The translations under genes and the position numbers were made by a program. The notes beneath the pieces are model-generated. The model was not told the origin of the DNA and made no database searches. It worked only from the letters and a program-made list of their open reading frames with translations. From a virus, in the IMG/VR virus record IMGVR_UViG_3300024313_000060, positions 1 through 23,281 of that record: 23,281 nt of DNA, one strand, 5' to 3'. Shown here piece by piece: positions 20,401-23,281 of the stretch. How positions within the stretch are numbered: the stretch's first letter is position 1; each line of letters begins with the position of its first letter.

Positions 20401-22098
20401 AGATTTACAAATGATGTTGCATTGCCTATTATTAATAAGCCTCTTGCACATAATATTTTAGTCAAGCGTGGAGATGGTAGATTCTTAAATGCAGGCTATA
20501 GAAAAAAATATACAATAGATAGTAATAGATCATATGATATTGATAGATGGCAGTTTGAAGATACAACAGCCGTTAGAAATACAGATGTTATACTTTATAT
20601 TAATGGTTCTATTGTTAATGTTCTTGATTACTATTATGATACTGCAAACGGTAGAGTAGAACTTCTTAACAACAATGTTGGACTTATTGGAGATACATTA
20701 GAAATCTTTATTATTAGAGATGCAGAATATTACTTTATAAACACAACAGTAGAAATACAAAATGGCACAGCAGTTAATGATCCAGTAGTTGGGCAAGATA
20801 TAAGTTTTGAATTGGCTGATGATAGTACTACAGTTATTGCTTGTGTTGAAAAGTTTAGTAGATCAGGTTCAACACTATTAATAGAACTACAAGGATATAT
20901 TAGAGAATTATTCCAACTAAAAAGTATTGACGACACACCGGAGATTGTAGCAAGTTGGGAAAATGATAGTACAAAAGCAGTTATTGGAGATATTACTCTT
21001 ATAGAAACAGATATTTTATCATTAACTGAAGCACCAGCTGATTGGGAAACTATAGACATCTATGTATTCAGTAATCACGATATAAACGGATTTGAAAGAA
21101 ATACATATGATATTGTTTGGAATACAAATCAAGCACCTGCTGGAACACAGTTTTATATTGATAAAAACTTATTAAGCAGAGGATTTATCAAACTTGAAAA
21201 ACCTGCATTAAGTGCAAACTTTGTTTGGGTATTTAAAAATGGAATATTGCTTTCGCCACAAAACGATTATTCACTTGATGCTAGTGGAACAGGCGTTCAG
21301 CTTTACAGTAAAGTTACATCAAATGACAAAGTTGAAGTATTGCAGTTTACAGGATTAACAAGTAATCCTAAGTTTGGATATCGTATTTTCAAAGATATGT
21401 TAAATAGATTCCACTTCAAGCGTTTAAATAAAGACAACGAATACGAGTTGCAACAACCATTAAACTATTATGATTCTAATATTCAACTAGTTGACAGTAC
21501 AGGTATTCAAGAACCTAACAAGGCATTGGGTGTACCGGGTGTTGTTTGGATAGACAAAGAGCGTATTGAATATTTTAGTGTTGATGGCAACCTTCTTAGA
21601 CAGATAAGAAGAGGTACTTTAGGCACAGGCATTAAAGAACAATATTCAACAGCAACAAAAGTACAAGGCCAGGGTATAGAAGAAAATATTCCTTACAAAG
21701 ACGAAACATCTAAAACTATGTTTGTTGGCGATGCTAGTACCAAGGAGTTTATACTTGATTTTGTTCCAACTAGTATTAACGAGATTGATGTATTTTTAGC
21801 TGGAGCTAGATTGCGTAAAGATAACATTATAACATTTGACAAAACAGTAGATCAAGATTCACCTGAGGCAGATGTAACAATAGATCCTGAATATACTATT
21901 GAAAATATATCAACAGAAAGCGGCACAGTAACCGTGCTAACACTTGCAGATTATATTGACCCTCCTGCAGACGGAACATTTATTGAAGTTGTTCGTCGAA
22001 CAGGAAGAATATGGAATGATACAGGAAAAACTCTAGCAGATAGTGAAAATCAAATAGCTAGATTTATAACAGACAAAACAATATCGCTACCACGATAA
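8476..22098 (+). CDS. Giant mosaic baseplate/tail structural protein (4540 aa)
   Basis: One uninterrupted 13.6-kb ORF. It starts at ATG 8476 in a TAATG overlap with gp6, with AGGAA (8461-8465) 10 bases upstream. The N-terminus ('LLPRYFRTNPNKKFLGSTVD', then 'FREYYWLPNGP') resembles giant structural proteins I associate with marine T4-like phages. Parts in order: cupredoxin-like domain (about 165-305); conserved 'RPHTHPWEMLGYGIQPAWWE' block (1147 on); duplicated W/GYQK units (1451 and 1707 on); FG-GAP propeller with two W-x-W inserts (about 2110-2590); 'LWWNLDAIKWYNPYQ' block (about 2730 on); two Gly/Tyr beta modules (3016 and 3396 on); several beta-sandwich-like modules (about 3500-4340); an RRGTLGT module (4352 on); and an end block 'VVRRTGRIWNDTGKTLADSE'. 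Only Cys405 and Cys4123 are present. By position it may stand in for T4 gp7 and outer wedge or fibre proteins; that is inference. No enzyme motif was seen. Confidence 0.85.
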   Translation: MAYNDDQNEYPVPGSSNSKRTSASLLPRYFRTNPNKKFLGSTVDQLTNPGVVEKINGFVGSRVAKAVTTKDSYISDINSNRENYQLEPFAIVQDNLGNVEFDADYVDILGQISAFGGSIKNQDKLFAQEFYAWNPHIDFDKFTNFREYYWLPNGPQEVPIRGQGREVVSTFTIETVVDDDNTAYVFSPDGVTRNKSIRLFRGQTYRFEVNVPGHPISFATSRQKKVEYSPDSTLVSTLYREGIVLTHENVDDTLVNPQDYLEDGFIENGVIEFTVPGDAPENLYYVSQNDIDNSGAFNVFDIEENSDINVGDEIVGKKTYTTIDGWNMSNGMKVYFQGNVTPATYAQGLYYVEGVGKSIKLVPVSDLEVPAIFTQDTQVPFDVNGFDRVPWSNARSYAGTKDYICINRRDTSRNAWARYNRWFHKSVIEKSANINNQAIELDQTARAKRPIIEFEPNLRLWNHGNEAKLNVDLVDTFTKDVFSTIEGSVGYNIDGIDLVEGMRILFTADTDSLVKDKIFKVKFITHTNTTQISLVETDDTDPILDQTVLVKDGVKNAGKMYWYNATGWQPAQDKTGLNQAPKFDLFDSSGNSLGDNTVYDSTDFAGNRLFTYRVGEGANDTELGFPLTYKNFVNIGDIVFDFSLLAEDYKYKVNSIFKTISSDVFFLQEYNNQVISYTNAWKKANIKSSQYVIQKYTGEEYTNRFPINVYNNSADLTDLEIKVYVNNSYKSDYQTVNENKTTKVILPDDIGFTDIVVIKTKSSADKNNNGYYEIPHNFERNPSNKNITDFTLGEVNDHVEGLVSEVATFAGIQPGINNLRDLGPVAEYGRKFVQHSGPLNLSLYHLVNKSSNVVAAIRYALNEYTKFKRQFVQTATETSFNGTVKEYVDFIFNEINNTKTTSTPFYSTDMAATGGSKKIEYEILDSRLTVYSLSTVFDKSAISNKALYIYLNDQQLVFNKDYTFTGTGFVDISATLTDGDILTIHEYDNTEGSFIPPTPTKIGMFPAYVPELFVDSSYQTPQTVIRGHDGSITLAYNDYRDDLILEMEKRIFNNLKVDYNPDIFDINDIVGGADRNTKISSQEINNIIIKDFIDWTDVAKISDYTKNNFIVQGDSFTYNYTGSTNDRNEAVPGFWRGIYRQAFDTDRPHTHPWEMLGYGIQPAWWENVYGPAPYTSNNLILWTDLQNGVIREPGKTILRNKKYIRHNLLKHIPVNENGQLISPLESGYVSNFSYAPQSQNLFEFGDEAPTETAWRRSSGYPFSLMIAALIVRPAHTMGVGFDRSRTQRDIAGNLIYTATNKRINTTDLIFPKIENAVSAGFLNYISEYINADSLYPYTTYTNNLKLLDNKIGFKLAGFAEKNKLKLVLDSKTPLNKGNIFVPDENYNIVLRTSSPQIVATYSGVIIERTQSGYRINGYDKDTPYFKYNIPRESANDPFVNVGGISEAYITWTENKFLVAGKLVEYNDRYYRVNANHTTTTDFDLSLYTPLPSLPENGGRGAYFRKSFTNEISTLDYGTILNDEQQVVNFLLGYQKYLKDIGFKFEYFNKTTETVENWQLASKEFLFWITQNWANTSTITLSPLANQIEFEKEFYVVDNVYNNLYGFAVLNENGNVVSKNRSSIYRDNSNKFSLTSNEEGIYLIKLPLIQKEHLVLIDNTTVFNDTIYVPETGYRQERLKVVGYRTDEWNGSLNIPGFIYDDAKVTEWTSYKDYKTAELVKYKEFYYAARFTHSGTQEFVNGNWSRLDSKPTSELKPNWDYRANQFADFYDLDTDNFDSEQQRLAQHLIGYQKREYLANIIQDDVSQYKFYQGFIQDKGTSNAITKLFDKLGSANTDSVELYEEWAIRVGRYGATTSYDEVEFKLDESQFRIEPQLVEFVETVDSIRTDLVYQYPRKDVYLSPDDYAHTSLPLTTNSTEYTKTAGYVKLDQVNFLTTTKNDMLVLDIDSVDIGSYIWVPKDAQSWNVYKHIVSPISIESIEKTTLGFKANFSKPITFVEGDIVGFNNINNEVNGFWIVQNIGYTDIEIQLDNPITEDFIDLADSTLGIVSELSSRRVSTPADINNITKLYDLDDDDRVWVDNTGNGTFGVYDSSIIRSFKQSITAPEIDNREFGSAVSVSNNNTTLAVGTPDKDNGKVYVYTRGSEASEFKLKQTLEPLSNHHDGGAFGTSVEITDNGQYLYVGAPTAANVKTRYRGIFTEGESYLAGDYVSQRGAIWRALVNVTAESSTINLLSQDWEISELIVTDTSGTSLGYANQGVVYIYKRLIDQSFDLVDIILSPDPTENEQFGIAIKSASPSDFQHNTVIRSLRDNGRVYFVNNKGQDAVTSYAYSRDTNYKGEWESIAKYIPNNIVYYEGELRQANTTVLAGNPFDNSQWDVLDTYVDYLGYVPDSSEETAPALNDSSDFLNALGIGTTYDISKNGEVLALGGIQNGGEYRIAIYRKTNGRFVFDENINPATENEAFGTTLSLNDDGSKIAIGAQLSNINGIYNGAVYVYKLTNEAYVQDQILLAPNGEKTERFGTNVSFNSNKLAVTSRNGDTAAYVTFDQELTEFDNKATNIFDKIKDNGQVYVYETLNNKLVYAEKLYSQVDISDSSNILSVLNRNHLYVISIGTTVDDKTGLIQDHRTDLNATAWNINSQGDSYVDIDKIKGVWLYDTNTNDLITYLDYIDPIAGRIAGPAEQELSYKTYYDPAVYNVGTRDTGVSDLWGKQQVGKLWWNLDAIKWYNPYQGSIQYKSNTWNQIIPGFSVDVYEWVESDLLPSEWDQIADTTEGLASSISGTSLYSDDSYVRARVYDSVANVFAPKYYFWVKNKNTLPTTYGRKISSFDVANLIADPAGQGYRHVTLLDGKKFALHNIKNLVKDKDTILHVDYYVQDNAENRNIHSEYALVVEGLASSKPNNDIVDKWVDSLAGYDRNGRVLPDLNISVAQRYGILNNPNQTIFVNRQEALKQVVERVNGVLSQYTIVDDFDISPLFQTETPPSKFSNEWDTQIDSESLLRFVGTAKIKQATLTPIIVDGTITGATITQSGRGYVDSNYTTGKRHGPTVTVEGQGSGAELKTYINNLGQVIEVEVVDGGKNYLNDTTLIVRPFSVLVTTDSEVGGLWAVYNWMSSTQEWFRNYIQSYDVNKYWRYVDWYSTGYNEVTSIDFVIDGSYALEALDDKLGNTVKIENIGSGGWILLEKIDNQVEVDYTINYKVVGRQNGTIEFSNTLYQNDAVGFDNIIYDISLYDSEPTDEIKIILYALRDNLFVDQLEVEWNKLFFSSIRYAMSEQVDLDWIFKSSFVVAKHNVGELTQKVTYQNDNLPNYQDYIEEVKPYSTKIREYISSYGRTEPTQTSVTDFDLPPRYDAERGQIISETIKFFNNGITGINDTTTTYPQKHWLDNVGFEITEFVVYTGGSGYTDTANVTVSGGGGPTLEGLAYIGGGSIQYIEVNTTGAKYFTTPTVTINGSLTEDGVDAVVYAQIGNSVIRSTHMLMKFDRVVGAYYFTTLDETETFVGNGGLTDFSLKWPLSTNSADISITVAGEPQLLSDFVSSNVIDTTKTFDRFRGKITFANAPANNAQIVINYKKSSSLLTAEDRINFFYKPTTNMPGKELSQLMDGVDYGGVQMDSIGFGENTGFDANGFGIDFDTFDTNYEDEIITLDGSTQIITLSSVLDSGVTYNVYLNNVRIDDPAYDGVSVTANPNAKMVSPQGDNITNTIFLDSDVIETKDGDIVIIRKSTSDGSFTPESTAFDVSLQGGNFEYTTATGIDSGDIVVDGDGFVTETNSKGPEEQVPGQVLDTVDIQVYNRSSDGQGVISVRNYITDGTTIEWEFDSFPQSNTTLIVKVDSDIIDNNDLNVDYENKVISLNDSTALDAGKNLSILSIGTNGVDLLDSDNIVSTGDTFIYDLPITWKTGLSSFVTINGVLQNDTTDYGLTESDNNTAQLEFPIKITAGKIIGYTIYDGNVNQYSQMVIDNTFATDGQNKVHRFTNDVALPIINKPLAHNILVKRGDGRFLNAGYRKKYTIDSNRSYDIDRWQFEDTTAVRNTDVILYINGSIVNVLDYYYDTANGRVELLNNNVGLIGDTLEIFIIRDAEYYFINTTVEIQNGTAVNDPVVGQDISFELADDSTTVIACVEKFSRSGSTLLIELQGYIRELFQLKSIDDTPEIVASWENDSTKAVIGDITLIETDILSLTEAPADWETIDIYVFSNHDINGFERNTYDIVWNTNQAPAGTQFYIDKNLLSRGFIKLEKPALSANFVWVFKNGILLSPQNDYSLDASGTGVQLYSKVTSNDKVEVLQFTGLTSNPKFGYRIFKDMLNRFHFKRLNKDNEYELQQPLNYYDSNIQLVDSTGIQEPNKALGVPGVVWIDKERIEYFSVDGNLLRQIRRGTLGTGIKEQYSTATKVQGQGIEENIPYKDETSKTMFVGDASTKEFILDFVPTSINEIDVFLAGARLRKDNIITFDKTVDQDSPEADVTIDPEYTIENISTESGTVTVLTLADYIDPPADGTFIEVVRRTGRIWNDTGKTLADSENQIARFITDKTISLPR
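8986..9390 (+). other. Cupredoxin-like domain with lost metal ligands (giant protein)
   Basis: Residues about 170-305. 'IRLFRGQTYRFEVNVPGHP' (His214) and 'VIEFTVPGDAPENLYYVSQN' have the shape of the cupredoxin-like domains common in marine phage structural proteins. Those usually end in LYYYCxxHxxM. Here the equivalent positions are Ser287, Asp290 and Asn293, so a type 1 copper site is unlikely. The fold is inferred from pattern alone. Confidence 0.55.
12826..13851 (+). repeat. Internal duplication, W-module plus GYQK unit, offset about 256 residues
   Basis: Copy 1 starts at Trp1451 (WTENK...LVEYNDRYYRV) and reaches QQVVNFLLGYQK at 1524-1535. Copy 2 starts at Trp1707 (WTSYK...LVKYKEFYYAA) and reaches QQRLAQHLIGYQK at 1780-1792. 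Tryptophan to GYQ distance is 81 and 82 residues. The copies occupy 12826-13080 and 13594-13851. Similarity is at protein level and weak in between. Confidence 0.6.
15058..15189 (+). other. Carbohydrate-binding-like insert 1 in the propeller
   Basis: Residues 2195-2238 read YLAGDYVSQRGAIWRALVN followed by LLSQDW. The spacing Y-x2-GD-x-V ... W-x-A ... W resembles small chitin/cellulose-binding modules of the CBM5/12 type. This is a pattern match only. Confidence 0.45.
15496..15609 (+). other. Carbohydrate-binding-like insert 2 in the propeller
   Basis: Residues 2341-2378 read WESIAKYIPNNIVYYEGEL, then RQANTTV, then NSQWDVL. This is the same W ... Y-x2-N-x-V-x-Y-x-G-x-L ... A ... W layout as the first insert and as the W-modules at residues 1451 and 1707. 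It is a pattern match only. Confidence 0.45.
17521..17751 (+). other. Gly/Tyr beta module, copy 1 (giant protein)
   Basis: Residues 3016-3092 carry GATITQSGRGYVDS, then GPTVTVEGQGSGAELKTYI, then VEVVDGGKNY. The layout is a-x-I-x3-G-x-GY ... PTVTV-x-G-x-GSGA ... I-x-V-x2-GG-x-x-Y. A second, more diverged copy is found at 18661-18870. Confidence 0.55.
18661..18870 (+). other. Gly/Tyr beta module, copy 2 (giant protein)
   Basis: Residues about 3396-3465 carry VVYTGGSGYTDTANVTVSGG, then SIQYIEVNTTGAKY, then TPTVTINGS. This repeats the strand order of the module at 17521-17751. The copies are about 380 residues apart. Confidence 0.5.
21481..22098 (+). other. C-terminal RRGTLGT and LADSE blocks (giant protein)
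   Basis: Residues 4352-4398 (GVPGVVWIDKERIEYFSVDG, then LRQIRRGTLGTGI) and 4496-4540 (PPADGTFIEVVRRTGRIWND, then GKTLADSENQIARFI, ending ISLPR) are compact blocks. I associate them with the ends of tail or baseplate structural proteins of marine T4-like phages. Between them is a beta-sandwich-like module with 'EIDVFLAGARLRKDNIITFD'. The function is unknown; an assembly or attachment role is inferred. Confidence 0.45.
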
Positions 22099-22102
22099 AT
22101 AC
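22094..22102 (+). promoter_or_regulatory. T4-type late promoter element GATAAATAC overlapping stop codon
   Basis: The TAA at 22096-22098 inside the motif ends the giant gene. With T4 late-promoter spacing the start site would be at about 22107, giving an 18-base leader for the gene at 22125. This fits an independent late transcript for the last two genes. Confidence 0.65.
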
Positions 22103-22124
22103 AGTATAGAAACGGAATGGAAAC

Positions 22125-22727
22125 ATGATTAACGAACAAAGCGGTGTACACCTCGAAGGACACATAAAAATACACAATCCAGAAAGTGGGCATGTATTTG
22201 TTAACAAGCGCAATGCTATTCATTATGAAAATATGAGTATTAGTCTTGCTGAAAGTCTTGGCAATGCTGGATCAGGCTACATATATCAAATGGGGTTTGG
22301 CAACGGCGGAACAACTGTTGATCCAACTGGTATTATTACATACTTAACACCAAACAGCACAGGTACAAATGCAAGTTTGTACAATCAAACATATGCAAAA
22401 GTGGTAGACGATCGCAGTGTAAACAATGTTGACCCTCAAAGAAATAAGATTGAAACACGTCACGTTACTGGTACAAACTATACAGATATTGTTGTAAGTT
22501 GTTTGTTAGATTATGGAGAACCAGAAGGACAAGATGCATTTGATACTGCTGCTAATACAGAACAACAGTTTGTATTTGACGAGCTAGGGCTAGTCGGATA
22601 TTCATCTAGCGGAACAGGAAGACTTCTTACACATGTTATTTTCCATCCAGTACAAAAATCACTCAATAGGTTAATACAAATTGATTATACTGTAAGAGTA
22701 CAAAGTCTTTCGGGAGGTAATACTTAA
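22125..22727 (+). CDS. Conserved-looking structural protein of unknown function (200 aa)
   Basis: The ATG at 22125 has only a weak purine-rich site (GGAA twice, 22112-22120) but follows a late-promoter motif at good distance. The protein has no signal peptide or membrane segment. The first half has 'HVFVNKRNAIHYENMSISLA' and 'IYQMGFGNGGTTVDPTGI'. The second half is beta-rich and ends 'RLIQIDYTVRVQSLSGGNT'. It is not similar, as far as I can tell, to T4 gp8 to gp12. It lies between the giant baseplate protein and a fibre gene that it overlaps by one base (TAATG, 22725-22729), so a small baseplate or fibre-attachment component is plausible. That role rests on position alone. Confidence 0.7.
   Translation: MINEQSGVHLEGHIKIHNPESGHVFVNKRNAIHYENMSISLAESLGNAGSGYIYQMGFGNGGTTVDPTGIITYLTPNSTGTNASLYNQTYAKVVDDRSVNNVDPQRNKIETRHVTGTNYTDIVVSCLLDYGEPEGQDAFDTAANTEQQFVFDELGLVGYSSSGTGRLLTHVIFHPVQKSLNRLIQIDYTVRVQSLSGGNT
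22712..22718 (+). promoter_or_regulatory. Shine-Dalgarno GGGAGGT for the fibre gene
   Basis: GGGAGGT lies inside the end of the preceding gene, 8 bases before the ATG at 22727. It supports this start and the one-base TAATG overlap. Confidence 0.75.
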
Positions 22728-23281
22728 TGGCATATGAGATTCCATTCACTGATCAATCCAATAAGGGTATTATAACTGTTGAAGATAATGCAATCAATAC
22801 CGAAACTAGTTTAAAACTTCCAGGCAGATTATTATCAGATTACGGAGTTGCTGTTAATGAAAACTTTTTAAAACTATTAGAAAACTTTTCAAACGCTAAC
22901 CCGCCATTAAATCCTGTTGAAGGACAACTTTGGTATGATACTACAGACAGCATAGATCAGTTAAAAATATATGATGGTACAAACTGGGTTGCAGCCGGCG
23001 GCCTAAAAAAGAACGCATCAGAACCTGATAGCACAAACAGTGTTAAAGGAGATCTTTGGGTTAATACATCAACTAGTCAGTTATATTTGTATACAGGCAG
23101 CGGCTGGTTATTAATAGGACCAGATTTTAGTAACGGAAATACTACTGGAGCAAAATCAGTTGAGTTAATAGATACCGGTGATGTTACCCGAACGGTAGTT
23201 GTAGTATACATTGAAAATATACCAGTTACTATTACAAGTAGAGTTGAGTTTTCACCTAAGACAGCATTTGCTGGATTTAAT
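22727..23281 (+). CDS. Tail-fibre-like protein, 5' part (3' end outside window)
   Basis: The frame is open from ATG 22727 to the right edge (185 residues visible). Residues 29-66 ('LKLPGRLLSDYGVAVNENFL', then 'LLENFSNANPPLNPVEG') form a helical start typical of fibre proteins in marine T4-like phages. Two tandem repeats follow: GQLWYDTTDSIDQLKIYDGTNW (residues 67-87 approximately) and GDLWVNTSTSQLYLYTGSGW (108-127), the common GxLWxDT...LxxYxGxxW unit. Residues 145-185 start a new beta segment. Products of this kind make trimeric fibres or fibre connectors that contact the host. Which T4 fibre it replaces cannot be told from the visible part. It is translationally coupled to the preceding 200-residue gene. 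Confidence 0.75.
   Translation, partial: MAYEIPFTDQSNKGIITVEDNAINTETSLKLPGRLLSDYGVAVNENFLKLLENFSNANPPLNPVEGQLWYDTTDSIDQLKIYDGTNWVAAGGLKKNASEPDSTNSVKGDLWVNTSTSQLYLYTGSGWLLIGPDFSNGNTTGAKSVELIDTGDVTRTVVVVYIENIPVTITSRVEFSPKTAFAGFN

Noticed and set aside
1-23281. Mobile elements, CRISPR arrays, tRNA genes or toxin-antitoxin or defence genes
   Set aside because: None seen. The window is filled by same-strand structural genes with gaps of 52 bp or less, and I found no direct or inverted DNA repeats of that kind.

Overview
The window is a densely packed, AT-rich, one-strand structural gene block from a T4-like myovirus (tailed phage with a contractile tail). It covers part of the baseplate and tail-fibre module. 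Three gene products can be matched to T4 families: the hub spike gp5 and the baseplate wedge proteins gp25 and gp6. The low GC content, a gp5-type spike without a lysozyme domain, 'ATAAATAC' late-promoter motifs, an enormous mosaic protein behind gp6 and a fibre built of 'LW-YDG-W' repeats all resemble marine T4-like phages of cyanobacteria or SAR11 bacteria. The host itself cannot be read from the sequence.

Layout, all on the + strand. (1) 2-1735: 3' part of a baseplate or hub protein that opens left of the window. (2) 1736-3235: gp5-like spike. (3) 3255-4514: Gly/Ala-rich protein with 11-residue glycine repeats. (4) 4522-4959: gp25. (5) 5012-8476: an enlarged gp6. (6) 8476-22098: a single 4540-residue ORF that fills about 58% of the window. 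(7) 22125-22727: a 200-residue protein of unknown function. (8) 22727 to the right edge: the 5' part of a tail-fibre-like protein. Genes abut or overlap by one base; the longest gap is 52 bp. I saw no tRNA, CRISPR array, insertion sequence or convincing terminator.

Regulation appears to be phage-late. Three of the four gaps carry an exact ATAAATAC core, and each time the stop codon of the upstream gene lies inside it. A weaker variant precedes gp6. Two junctions (gp6/giant gene and gene 7/fibre) are TAATG overlaps, which suggests translational coupling.

The genes plausibly make one machine. The first protein and gp5 would form the central hub and needle, gp25 and gp6 the wedge ring, and the giant protein the outer wedge and probably a host-contacting surface. 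The last two genes would be accessory or fibre components. The giant protein is the most interesting object here. It combines a cupredoxin-like fold that has lost its usual metal ligands, an integrin-type FG-GAP propeller with two inserts resembling carbohydrate-binding modules, an internal duplication offset by about 256 residues, two Gly/Tyr beta modules, and a string of beta-sandwich-like modules. It contains only two cysteines.
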